64,000 nt of DNA from CAVPGP01 sp963704025 (GTDB lineage: Bacteria; Actinomycetota; Thermoleophilia; Gaiellales; Gaiellaceae), in contig CAVPGP010000002.1 of NCBI GenBank assembly GCA_963704025.1, positions 620,001-684,000 on the forward strand, read 5' to 3'. This document shows, one piece after another, positions 42,157-52,746 of this stretch (position 1 is the first letter of the stretch; each line of letters starts with the position of its first letter). The notes below the pieces were generated by a model. The model had not been told where the DNA came from. It saw nothing but the letters and a program-made list of their open reading frames with translations, and made no database searches. A program made the translations under genes and the position numbers.

Positions 42157-43098
42157 GTGAATGATTCTCCCGTGCCGTCGATCCTGGACACGATCGGGAA
42201 CACACCGCTCGTCCGCCTCCGGCGCTGCGCTCCACCGAACGGCGCCGAGGTGTGGGTGAAGCTCGAGTATCGGAATCCGAGCGGCTCGATGAAAGACCGG
42301 ATGGCGCTCGCGATGATCGAGGGCGCCGAGCGAGACGGGCTCGTCTCACCGGGCGACACCGTCGTCGAGTACACCGGCGGCAGCACCGGGCCGGCGCTCG
42401 CGCTCGTCTGCCGGGCGAAGGGCTACCGCCCGCTGATCGTGATGGCCGACTGCTTCACCGAGGAGCGCTTCCTCCTGACGCGGGCACTCGGAGCGGAGAT
42501 CGACGTCGTGCCCTCGGTCGAGGGCCGCCCGAAAGTCACGCCGCAGGACATCCGCAACATGGTCGAGCGGGCGGCCGAGCTCAGCGCCAGGCCGGGGCAC
42601 TACGCAACCGACCAGTTCAACAACCCGTACATCGTCCCCGACCACCGCGACCGCCTCGGACGCGAGATCTGGGAGCAGACCGGCGGATCTGTCACGGCGT
42701 TCTGCCAGGGTCTGGGGACCGCCAGCTCGCTCATCGGCGTCTCCGACGCGCTGCGGCCGCGTGGTGTCTTCATCCAGGCGCACGAGCCGGCCTCGTCCGC
42801 GGCGATCGGCGGAGGCCCGCAGGGGGCGTTCCTCATCCAGGGCTGGGCGGGCTTCATCATGCCGCTCTGGGATTCCGACCGCGTCGACCACGTCGAGCCG
42901 ATCAGGAACGAGGAAGCGCTCGAGATGACGCTCCGGCTCTCGCGCGAGGAGGGGATCTTCGCCGGGATCTCGACGGGCGCGAACGTCGTGGGCGCCCACC
43001 GGCTCGCGGAGCGGCTGGGCCCCGAGGCAGTGATCGTCACGCTGGCCGTCGACGCGGGCTTCAAGTACATGAGCGTGAGCCCGTTCCTCGACCTCTAG
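42157..43098 (+). CDS. cysteine synthase-family PLP enzyme
   Basis: A 313-residue fold-type II PLP enzyme of the O-acetylserine sulfhydrylase/CBS family. PLP lysine is K46 in NPSGSMKDRMAL. The substrate loop reads VEYTGGSTGPALAL where classic CysK has TSGNTG, and the PLP phosphate is held by a Gly-rich loop after CQGLGTASS. It makes cysteine from an activated serine and sulfide, or cleaves it in reverse. No CBS regulatory domain is attached. Paired with the cysteine dioxygenase-like gene upstream. Confidence 0.9.
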   Translation: MNDSPVPSILDTIGNTPLVRLRRCAPPNGAEVWVKLEYRNPSGSMKDRMALAMIEGAERDGLVSPGDTVVEYTGGSTGPALALVCRAKGYRPLIVMADCFTEERFLLTRALGAEIDVVPSVEGRPKVTPQDIRNMVERAAELSARPGHYATDQFNNPYIVPDHRDRLGREIWEQTGGSVTAFCQGLGTASSLIGVSDALRPRGVFIQAHEPASSAAIGGGPQGAFLIQGWAGFIMPLWDSDRVDHVEPIRNEEALEMTLRLSREEGIFAGISTGANVVGAHRLAERLGPEAVIVTLAVDAGFKYMSVSPFLDL

Positions 43099-43175
43099 CG
43101 CCTCGAGCGCTCAGCGCGCGCGCGTGACTCGCCGGCTCGGATGCGGTTGACTTCGCTCTCAGGAGCGATTGCACG

Positions 43176-46002
43176 GTGTCCCGCGACCCGCAGACGATCA
43201 TCGGCCGCGCAGCCGAGTTGAGCGGCTTCGAGGGGTTCCTGCGCGACATCGAGGACGGCCCCACCGCCGTCCTGCTTGAGGGTGAGGTCGGGATCGGCAA
43301 GACGGTGCTCTGGAAGGAGGGCCTTGCGGCTGCCGCAGCACGCTCGTATCAGGTGCTGGCGTGTCGACCCATCGAGGCGGAGACGCAGCTCGCCTACGCC
43401 GCGCTCGGCGATCTGCTCGCCGAGGTACCGGACGAGCTCCTGGGCGAGCTCCCCGAGCCGCAGCGTCGCGCACTCGAGGTGGCGCTCCTGCGGCGGGAGC
43501 CCGTGGGGAGCAGCCGTTGCAGCGGGCGGTGGCGGTCGGAACGCTCGGCGTCCTGCGCGCGCTCGCCCGGCAGAGCCCGATGCTCGTCGGGATCGACGAC
43601 GTCCAGTGGCTAGACCATCCGTCGGAGCGCGCTCTCGCGTTCGTGACCCGCCGTCTGACGGACGAGCCGATCGGGCTGCTGGTCACCAGACGCGTCGAGG
43701 GACCGGCCCGAGTGCCTCTCGACTTCGAGCAGGCACTCCCCGAAGGTCGCCTACGCCGGTTGCGGCTCGGACCTCTGGCGCCGGCAGAGGTCGACCGGCT
43801 GCTGGCCGCTCGGCTGGATGCGCAGCTTCCAACGCGGTCGCTCGCCCAGCTCCGGCGGATGTCGGGCGGCAATCCCTTCTTCGCGCTGGAGATTGGACGG
43901 GCGATGCTGCAGCGCCCCGGCGGGCTCGAGCCTGACGCCGGCTTGCCGCTTCCGGCGACCCTGCAGGACCTCGTGCGGCGACCGCCTCTCCTCTCTCGAT
44001 CGATCCGCCAAGCAGGCGACGCAGATCGCGGCGGCGCTTTCACGTCCCACGATGGGACTCCTCGAGGCCATGATGGGCAAAGGACCGTGCGCGACTGCGG
44101 TCGAGTCGGCGGCGCGCGCGGGCATCCTCGAGCTGGACGGGGAGCGAGTGCGGTTCGTTCATCCGCTTCTCGCCTCGGTCGCATACGCGCAGATCGCACC
44201 CGAGCAGACGCAGAAGCTGCACGTGCGTCTCGCCCAGATCGTCGACGACGCGGAGGAACGTGGGCGGCATCTCGCCCTGGCGACGGACAGCCCGGATGCG
44301 CGCGTCGCCGCGGCGCTCGACGAGGCCGCGCGCCGGGCGGCAGCGCGGGGTGCGCCGGACGCGGCGGCAGAGCTCTGGGAGCAGGCGAACCGACTGACGC
44401 CGGCCTCGCGAGGGTCCGACGCGCGACGACGCCAGGTCGCTGCGGCAGAGCGTCACTTCGAAGCCGGCGACCCTGACCGCGCAAGGGCGCTGCTCGAGCA
44501 GGTGGTCGCGGCGTCGCCGCCTGGCGGCGCACGGGCGCGAGCGCTGGCGCGGCTCGGCTGGGTGCGCGCCCATACGGAAGGCTTCAACGTCGGAGCGGAG
44601 GCCTTCCGCGATGCACTCGGCGACGCCGACGACCCTGCACTGTGCATCGAGATCGAGCTCGGGCTCGCGTGGTGCCTCCACTCGACCGTCGGTCTCGACG
44701 TCGCCGAAGCGCACGCACGCACGGCGCTCGGGCTGGCGGAGTTGCTGGGCGATCCGGCGCTGCTCGCGGTCGCCCTCTCCAGTGTCGCCTTCCTCGAGTC
44801 GCTGACCGGCCGCGCGATCCCACTTGCGACGATCGAACGCGCGGTCGGACTCGGGAACGCGCCGGAGTGGTCGCAGATCCTCGGTCGGCCGGACTGGATC
44901 CATGCGCTTCTCCTCGAGTGGCACGGCGAGCTTGACGCGTCGCACGAATGCTTCGACGCGCTCCGCCGGGCCGCGGTCGACCACGGCGACGAACACTCGC
45001 TCCCCTTCATCCTCTTCCATCTCGCACGTCTGGAGCTCCTGATCGGCGACTGGGATGCGGCCGGCACGCACGCGCGTGAGGCGCGTGAGACGACCCTGCA
45101 CAGCGGCCAGGCGAGCGAGCTTCCCTACTCGCTTGTGATCGAAGCGCTCGTCGACGCGCATCTCGGCGTGGTCGAGCCCGCCCGGGCGAAGATCGAGGAA
45201 GGCCTTGCCCTTGCGGAGAGGTTCGGGACGCAGCCGGCTGCGTGCGAGCTGCTCGCGGTCCGAGGCTTCCTCGAGCTGTCGCTCGGAAACGCGGCCGACG
45301 CGGATCGAGCGCTCGGGCAGCTGTCGGAGACGGTCGCGCGGACGGGGCTCTGCGAGCCGGCGCTCTTCCGCTTCCACGGCGACGCGATCGAGGCGAAGGT
45401 CATGCTCGGCCGGTTGGACGAAGCCGACGCGTTGCTCGACCAGCTCGGTGCGACCCACGAGAGCGCATGGGCGGCAGGCAATCTCCTGTCGCAGTCGTGC
45501 GCTCCTGAGCGCTGCCCGTGGCGACCTCGGCCGCGCCCACGAAGAGCTCGAGCGAGCGTTCGACTCGCACGATCGACTCCAGCAGCCGTTCGAGCGTGCG
45601 CGCACGCTGCTCGTGCTCGGAAGCACCCTCCGTCGCGGGCGGAAGAAACGGGCCGCTCGCGACGCCCTCGAGGACGCGCTCGCGATCTTCGACCAGCTCG
45701 GGGCAACGCTGTGGGCGACGAAGACGCAGGCTGAGCTCGCCCGCGTCGGCGGCCGAGCGCCGGCGGCGGGGCTCACGCCCACGGAGGAGCGCGTCGCACA
45801 ATTGATCGCGTCGGGGCGGACCTATCGAGAGACGGCCGACGCGCTCTTCATCAGCCCGAAGACGGTGCAGTGGAACCTGTCGAAGATCTACCGCAAGCTC
45901 GGCATCCGCTCGCGAACCGAGCTCGCGGCGCGACTCGCCAACGAGGGCGTCATGCCGCGCGAGGCCGACTCCGGCCCAGCCGGTCGGCCGGTTTCTCAGT
46001 AG
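43176..46002 (+). pseudogene. LuxR-family AAA/TPR regulator, three frameshifts
   Basis: One gene of about 940 codons spread over three frames. It has a P-loop (LLEGEVGIGKTVLW), Walker B (PMLVGIDDVQWLDHPSE), a long TPR-like helical region and a C-terminal LuxR HTH (GLTPTEERVAQLIASGRTYR, SPKTVQWNLSKIYRKLGI). This is the LAL/MalT-type layout. Frame changes near 43505 (one base missing in a G run), 43978 (one extra) and 45498 (one extra) break it; between these points codon use and sequence look fully intact. Either three consensus errors or a recent pseudogene. Confidence 0.82.
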
Positions 46003-46097
46003 CGCGGGCGCATTAATCCCGGCGGTGCGGCCGATTTCGCCGCGCCTCTGGCGGCCCTACCCTCGTTGCGATGCATTCGTGGACGAAGGAGTCGACC

Positions 46098-46301
46098 ATG
46101 TACCCACACGTCGTTCAGTTCGAGACCAGGCAGCACGAGTTCGCTCGCGAGCTTCAGCTGATCCGCGAACGCCGGCAGGCCGAGCGAGCTCGAGCGAGGA
46201 CTCGAGGCACGAACGGCCAGCACACTCTTTCGGCTGAAGCATCGAGAGAAGGCGCGTTCGCGCGGTTTCGCGCCTTCTACGCTCGGCCGTCCAGTCGCTG
46301 A
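46098..46301 (+). CDS. small helical basic protein, 67 aa
   Basis: Starts MYPHVVQFETRQHEFARELQ after an AAGGA ribosome site with a 7-base spacer. The first 40 residues are one Arg/Glu-rich helix, followed by a Gly/Asn linker and an aromatic tail (AFARFRAFYARPSSR). Small proteins with this MYPHVVQFE start recur in actinobacteria with no known function. The upstream in-frame ATG at 46071 lacks a ribosome site. Confidence 0.65.
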   Translation: MYPHVVQFETRQHEFARELQLIRERRQAERARARTRGTNGQHTLSAEASREGAFARFRAFYARPSSR

Positions 46302-46344
46302 TCGGCGACGGCAGGCACGGTAGACTCGCCGGCGCAGCGAGCGC

Positions 46345-47040
46345 ATGGAAGTTGACCGCGTAGCCACAGCAGAGACGGTTGAACCGGCTCCCGCCTCTCC
46401 CAGGGAGGACGAGGGCCGGCAATCGGTAACGGAGCTGCTGGAGCAGCTCGGGCGCGACGTGAGCGCGCTGGTCTTCTACGAGACCCGGCTCGCCGCTTCC
46501 CGGCACAAGCCGGATCTCCGCCGTGCGGCCCGCGACGTCGCCTTCGCGGTCGTCGCCGCGCTCGCGTTCCTCACTGCGTTCGGGCTCGCAAACGCGGCGG
46601 CCGTGCGAGCGCTCTCGACCACGCTCGCCGATTGGGCTGCGCCGCTCGTGCTCGCCGCGGCGTGGGCTGCGGTCGGCGCGTTACTCGCCCTGTTCCTGCG
46701 GGCGCGCGCCAAACGTGTGAGGGGATGGGAGGTGCAGGACGCAGAAGAGGCGCGCGGGGAGGCGCAGCAGGCGGTCCGGGAGACGCTCGAGCGGCTTTCC
46801 GGGGCGATCACCAGAGAGATCGCCTTGGCAGCCGTACCGGTTGCGACCGGCATGGCGAGCGGTGTGGTCGATGCAGGGGACGAGATCATCGAGAGCGCCG
46901 ACGACATCGTGGAATCGATCACGGAGGACGTGCCCGGCGGCGGCGTCGTCAACCAGATGTGGGATGTCGTCCTCATGCCTGGCCGCTTCGGCGTCAGAGT
47001 GGCGACGACCGTCCTCAAACGCGGCGAATCCGGCAGCTGA
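46345..47040 (+). CDS. actinobacterial holin-X-like (phage holin family) protein
   Basis: A 231-residue protein with a helical cytoplasmic lead (SVTELLEQLGRDVSALVFYE), two strong transmembrane helices (about 65-125), and a C-terminal amphipathic part (ERLSGAITREIALAAVPVAT). This matches the phage-holin / putative actinobacterial Holin-X group, common in genomes without prophage and of unknown physiological role. No lysis partner is nearby. Confidence 0.78.
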   Translation: MEVDRVATAETVEPAPASPREDEGRQSVTELLEQLGRDVSALVFYETRLAASRHKPDLRRAARDVAFAVVAALAFLTAFGLANAAAVRALSTTLADWAAPLVLAAAWAAVGALLALFLRARAKRVRGWEVQDAEEARGEAQQAVRETLERLSGAITREIALAAVPVATGMASGVVDAGDEIIESADDIVESITEDVPGGGVVNQMWDVVLMPGRFGVRVATTVLKRGESGS

Positions 47041-47059
47041 ACCTTCACCCTGCGCTCGG

Positions 47060-48502
47060 CTACCCCCGGACGGCGTGGTACGCCTGGAGATACCGCAGCA
47101 CCTCGGGACGCCAGTAGCGCGCCCAGTTCACAGCGTGCTCAGGCTCGACGTTGTCGCCGCGGTCGCCGACGCGGATCGAGAGCAGGAGCTTCTCACCGAG
47201 GACCGCCAGGTCGCGGAAGTGGCACACGGGCGTCTTCGTCCACCGCTCGAGCTTCTTCATCGCGTCGACGACGTCCATCCAGCGCTCAGGAGCGCCGTCG
47301 GATGGCTGCACCGACAGGAAGCCGTGAACCTCGGGCCGGGCGAGGATCCATTGCTGCATCAGCATCTCGGCGCGAGCCGTCCACGCGAGGTCGCCGAACT
47401 GGTTGTGCTGGCCCTCGGCGAGGATCTGCTTCATCTCGCGGAGCGCGTGCTCCACCGCCTGCGGGTCGGCGCTCTTCGTGTCGTCGTCTCGGTTGAAGCT
47501 CGACGTCCGCTCGAGCAGTCTCTGGAACGCCTCAGGAAAGCGCGCGCCCGGGTGCTTCGCCGCCTGCTTGGGCACGGCCCGACCTCCGAGGGTGAGTCCG
47601 TAGTGATGCTCGTATTCGAAATTGCGGCGCGCGCGTGAGAGCCGGTGTGGCTCGTCCTGGATGTAACCCCAGAGCACGTTGGTCAACGGCCGCAAGGGAT
47701 CCAGCTCGAGGTGCGCGAGCGGGTCACGCGGACCACTACTGCGGTTCTGGAAACGCGTCGAAATCGCATTCATCGACTGCACGAGCATTCCTTCCTCGTG
47801 CCAGTACGACCAGATCAGCTCGAGGAACGCCGGCGAGCTCAACCGCTCTTCGATCAGCTCGCGACAGAGCGCGACCTGCTGCTCGCCATGCGCGCTCAGC
47901 TCGATCGAAGGCGTAGGCGGCTCCTTGCGCAGGAGCGCGAGATAGAGCGGCGCCTCGATGTGAGCCCCGCGGGCGCCCTCGGAGGCGCTTCCGAGGAGGC
48001 CTCGCCACTGCGCATCCGCGCCGTCGGATCCGAGGACAGCGATGCGAGCGTGGAGGAACGCCTCTGTCGCAAGCTTCAGCGCCGCGTACGAACTCAGGTC
48101 GGGGAACCTCAGCGAGCCCGCGACGACGTGCGGTGCGAACGACCTCTCGAACGCGTCGGCGTCAACCGCGAGTGTGTCGATCCACTCCCGGTAGGCATCG
48201 AAGGAGAGGCTGTCGCTGCCCGCACGGATGGCGCTCCACACTGGCAGTTCGGGGCTGTCGATAGCGAATCGAGCGTCGCAGGCTCGACCGCCACGGTCAA
48301 GGAGCTCGGATATAGGCCAACGAGCGGCGGCTGTTGCCGGCGATGGAGTACCACGTAGGCGGGCGAGGCGACGATGCCTTGCGCACACTGCCACCGGGGC
48401 GAGTTGTCCTTCGGGTTCAGCCTGCGGCTTTCCCACATGCGACTCAGTACGCGAACCCGATCCGATTGACCGATGGACAGGGGATGTTGGTGGCGACTTC
48501 AT
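47060..48502 (-). CDS. conserved hypothetical protein
   Basis: A protein of up to 480 residues, soluble, with an unconvincing Pro/Arg-rich first 70 residues; the protein-like part starts near SPELPVWSAIRAGSDSLSFD. Conserved-looking blocks include IWSYWHEEGMLVQSMNAIST, TNVLWGYIQDEPHRLSRARR and EYEHHYGLTLGGRAVP, with many Trp, His and Glu residues that could form a metal site. I do not recognise a family with known function. Convergent with the holin-like gene and divergent from the DUF2807 gene. Confidence 0.6.
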   Translation of the reverse strand: MKSPPTSPVHRSIGSGSRTESHVGKPQAEPEGQLAPVAVCARHRRLARLRGTPSPATAAARWPISELLDRGGRACDARFAIDSPELPVWSAIRAGSDSLSFDAYREWIDTLAVDADAFERSFAPHVVAGSLRFPDLSSYAALKLATEAFLHARIAVLGSDGADAQWRGLLGSASEGARGAHIEAPLYLALLRKEPPTPSIELSAHGEQQVALCRELIEERLSSPAFLELIWSYWHEEGMLVQSMNAISTRFQNRSSGPRDPLAHLELDPLRPLTNVLWGYIQDEPHRLSRARRNFEYEHHYGLTLGGRAVPKQAAKHPGARFPEAFQRLLERTSSFNRDDDTKSADPQAVEHALREMKQILAEGQHNQFGDLAWTARAEMLMQQWILARPEVHGFLSVQPSDGAPERWMDVVDAMKKLERWTKTPVCHFRDLAVLGEKLLLSIRVGDRGDNVEPEHAVNWARYWRPEVLRYLQAYHAVRG

Positions 48503-48594
48503 GAAGCACAGCTACGCGTCGCGCCGACTCAAAATGGGCCTTGTGACGATTCCGAGGTAAGCCGCTTCGGCGCTCGCGTGAGAAGGGAGGGGCA

Positions 48595-49326
48595 ATGACC
48601 GTCGCCCCAACATCAGTTCACCCCGGACGAGAACAGCACCGCTCCCGGTGGGTGCTCGTCGCGATCCTGGCCTTTCTCCTCGGCGGACTGGCGGTCGCGC
48701 TGCTGTATCACTCCGACGTGTTCGGAGGCTCGTCCAACTCGACCACCGAGGGATCCGGCGTACCCGCGACGCAGGCCCGTGATGTGGCCGCGTTCAACAG
48801 CGTCGAACTCGCAGGGAGCAACAACGTCGTGATTCGCGTCGGCGAGAAGCAGTCCGTCGTCGTGAGGGCCGATGACAACCTCCTCGACCGCGTCACGACC
48901 GAGGTGCAGTCGGGCAAGCTCGTCATCGCGAACACTCCCGGCAGCTTCACGACGAAGAGTCCGATGAGCGTCGAGGTCAATGTCCCGACGCTCAACGCGT
49001 TGACGCTCACCGGCAGCGGCAACATCGTCGTCGACGGCATCGAGGCCGAGAGCCTCAAGGTGACCTTGCCGGGCAGTGGCACGCTCACCGGAAGCGGAAC
49101 CGCGACGCGGCTCGATGTCACGGTTAGCGGCTCCGGAACGGTGCAGTTCACACGGCTCGTCGCGAACGACGTGCGGGCAGTCGTGAGCGGCTCGGGAAGC
49201 ATCTTCATCACCGCGACCAAGAGTCTCGATGCCTCCGTATCCGGATCGGGCGCGATCCTCTACGTGGGCAATCCGCAGGACGTAACGAAGAGCGTCACCG
49301 GCACGGGCGCGATCACCGGGAGCTAG
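48595..49326 (+). CDS. DUF2807 (head-GIN) membrane-anchored protein
   Basis: A 243-residue protein with an N-terminal membrane anchor (SRWVLVAILAFLLGGLAVAL) and a head-GIN/DUF2807 domain: FNSVELAGSNNVVIRVGEKQ followed by repeated GSG turns (LTGSGNIVVDGI, LPGSGTLTGSGTATR, VSGSGTVQF) that form a beta-helix outside the cell. Such domains may bind adhesion partners or polysaccharide. A GGGAGGGGC ribosome site precedes the ATG and a strong terminator follows the stop. Confidence 0.88.
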   Translation: MTVAPTSVHPGREQHRSRWVLVAILAFLLGGLAVALLYHSDVFGGSSNSTTEGSGVPATQARDVAAFNSVELAGSNNVVIRVGEKQSVVVRADDNLLDRVTTEVQSGKLVIANTPGSFTTKSPMSVEVNVPTLNALTLTGSGNIVVDGIEAESLKVTLPGSGTLTGSGTATRLDVTVSGSGTVQFTRLVANDVRAVVSGSGSIFITATKSLDASVSGSGAILYVGNPQDVTKSVTGTGAITGS

Positions 49327-49343
49327 TGAGGCAAAACGAAGAG

Positions 49344-49373
49344 TGGAGCGGCCCCGCGCGCAGGGCCGCTCCA
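49344..49373 (+). terminator. terminator of the DUF2807 gene
   Basis: An 11-bp perfect stem (tggagcggccc and complement) with an 8-base loop, 17 bases after the stop codon. Confidence 0.7.
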
Positions 49374-49416
49374 AGCGGGACATCCGCGATTTACCCCGAT
49401 CCGCCAGGCTGCGTCG

Positions 49417-49441
49417 AAGCGTCGCCTAGTTGGCGACGCTT
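49417..49441. terminator. second hairpin at the island boundary
   Basis: A perfect 10-bp stem (aagcgtcgcc and ggcgacgctt) with loop tagtt, 15 bases before the outermost ssrA 3'-end repeat. It may be a terminator or part of the old attachment region. Confidence 0.45.
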
Positions 49442-49456
49442 GAGTCAGATGTTGAG

Positions 49457-49479
49457 TGGAGGCGGGAATCGAACCCGCG
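49457..49479 (-). repeat. att-like copy of ssrA 3' end (outermost)
   Basis: Contains gcgggaatcgaacccgcg preceded by tggag; compared with the tmRNA end it lacks three bases (cgg). It marks the far-left boundary of the island array. Confidence 0.65.
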
Positions 49480-49609
49480 CAAGGTTCCCGACGAGCTGAG
49501 ACATCCTCGTCCAGCGCATCCCGGCTGGCAGAATCGCCAACGGTCTCGGGCGAGCTGCGAGGACCTGAGGGTGGGCGCCGGATCGGAAGCCCACCCTCGG
49601 CGAGATGTC

Positions 49610-51550
<1,941 letters not shown>

Positions 51551-51596
51551 GGACTTCCTCCTGGACGACAGGGTGTTGACAGCGGGCAGTCGCGCC

Positions 51597-51624
51597 AGGC
51601 TACCGCGCCGCAGCGCGAAGTCAA
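51597..51624 (-). promoter_or_regulatory. promoter of the subtilase gene
   Basis: On the minus strand, TTGACT (51624 to 51619), a 16-base spacer and TAGCCT (51602 to 51597), about 45 bases upstream of the ATG. Confidence 0.5.
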
Positions 51625-51941
51625 CCTCTCGCAGTCGTCAATGCAAACCGCATACGGCTCGATCGATGCGAAGCGCGAAGAGCATCGGCACGACCGGGAG
51701 ATCGGAGCGCGCTACCGGGACATCTGCGACTCGCCGGTAGACGGCCGCGCGCGCTCGTTCCCGGGGGGAGCGACTCTACGCCCTCTCGATCTTGGCAGGA
51801 AGGCGCAGGGGCCGCCACGAGACCGATGAGCCCGAAGACCCGCCGCGTAGGCGGGGCTGCGCCGGTGCGCCCTGAGGCAGTCCGAGCCGCATCCTTGCTC
51901 GGCGCGCTGTAGTCCGGGATGATGGGAGACCGGATGCATCA
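51625..51941. other. intergenic stretch without a supported gene
   Basis: About 320 bases between the divergent subtilase promoter and the DUF4235 gene. The frames that are open here are Arg/Ser/Pro-rich shadows with no ribosome site. Nothing else is seen apart from a short gc-rich palindrome near 51838 (ccgccgcgtaggcgg). Confidence 0.4.
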
Positions 51942-52247
51942 ATGATCCTTGTGAAGTTGTTGTACTGGCCGATCGGCATCGCTGGGGGCGTGGTCGGCGC
52001 TCGTCTTGCCGGTGCGGTGTTCGAGCGGACGTGGAAGCTCGCGGGTCGCGAGGGCGACCCGCCGAAGGCCAAGGTCCAGGGACGCGGCTTGGTCGAGGTT
52101 GTGGCTGCCGCCACCGTGAAGGGTGCCGTCTTTGGGGGCGTGAAGGCGCTGGTCGATCATGCCAGCGCGACGGGCTTCGCCCGCGTGACCGGCGTCTGGC
52201 CCGGAGCGAAGGCCGACGAGAAGCTCGGTGACACCACCGGCTCGTGA
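51942..52247 (+). CDS. DUF4235 membrane protein
   Basis: A 101-residue protein of the DUF4235 family: N-terminal glycine-rich helix (LLYWPIGIAGGVVGARLAGA), the loop ERTWKLAGREGDPP, a second helix (EVVAAATVKGAVFGGVKALV) and the end ARVTGVWPGAK. Common in actinobacteria, function unknown. Its stop overlaps the start of the integrase remnant. Confidence 0.85.
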   Translation: MILVKLLYWPIGIAGGVVGARLAGAVFERTWKLAGREGDPPKAKVQGRGLVEVVAAATVKGAVFGGVKALVDHASATGFARVTGVWPGAKADEKLGDTTGS

Positions 52248-52372
52248 CCGCCTCGACCGTCGCGCACCTGAGAGCCTCGCGGGATTTCGGTCACTCCGAC
52301 CTCTCGACCACGATGCGCCACTGCGGCCACTGCGCCAGCGACGAACTCGCCGCCGCCTTCGAGGCGCACTGA
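52244..52372 (+). pseudogene. tyrosine integrase 3' remnant
   Basis: The frame encodes RDFGHSDLSTTMRHCGHCAS and then DELAAAFEAH before TGA. This matches the end of phage-type tyrosine recombinases, where GHSxLxTTMRYxH carries the last catalytic His and Tyr; here the expected Tyr positions are Cys or His and everything upstream is missing. It stops 3 bases before the ssrA-end repeat at 52376, the usual place for an island integrase gene. Confidence 0.6.
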
Positions 52373-52375
52373 TGA

Positions 52376-52401
52376 TGGAGGCGGCGGGAATCGAACCCGC
52401 G
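52376..52401 (-). repeat. att-like copy of ssrA 3' end
   Basis: A 26-base copy identical to the end of the tmRNA gene (contains ggcgggaatcgaacccgcg). Downstream similarity to tmRNA stops at once, so only the T arm and acceptor 3' strand are duplicated. Confidence 0.8.
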
Positions 52402-52452
52402 AACGTTCCCAGCGACGAGGCGGTCGAACTCCGTCCATCGTAAGGAGGGGTC

Positions 52453-52477
52453 GACGGTTCGAGTCCGTCAGAGGGCT
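52453..52477 (+). repeat. tRNA 3'-half-like fragment
   Basis: gacggttcgagtccgtc forms a perfect 5-bp T stem with a TTCGAGT loop, followed by agagggct as an acceptor 3' strand. No matching 5' half (gccctct) is present upstream, so this is a fragment, possibly a second attachment-site remnant. Confidence 0.35.
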
Positions 52478-52614
52478 CTTGCGAGTGCCGTGATCTTCGT
52501 TGGCGCGTGCCTGCCAGTTGCGGTGGTGGCCGCCGACGCGTTCGTCGATCTCGACACGTGTGACCTCTCTCAGCCGTTCAGAACGGCGTGGTCCGTCATC
52601 TAGACGGTCGAGGG

Positions 52615-52713
52615 ATGCATACGATGGAGAGCGGCACAACCGCCTCTCCGCTGAAGGTGGCCGATGAGCTGTTCAACCGCTTCCGGTTCAACGACAACAT
52701 GGCACCGGAATAG
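52615..52713 (+). CDS. 32-aa ORF or gene fragment
   Basis: Reads MHTMESGTTASPLKVADELF then NRFRFNDNMAPE. The composition is protein-like and resembles the start of an SnoaL or NTF2-like protein, but no ribosome site is clear and the rest of any such gene is missing. Confidence 0.25.
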   Translation: MHTMESGTTASPLKVADELFNRFRFNDNMAPE

Positions 52714-52746
52714 CACGCTCACTGAGGGCGATCGGTCAGCGAGGCG

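Noticed and set aside
52372..52443. Short plus-strand ORFs beginning with EAAGIEPA or similar near 49457, 52376, 55557 and 58220
   Set aside because: These are translations of copies of the tmRNA 3' end, not proteins.
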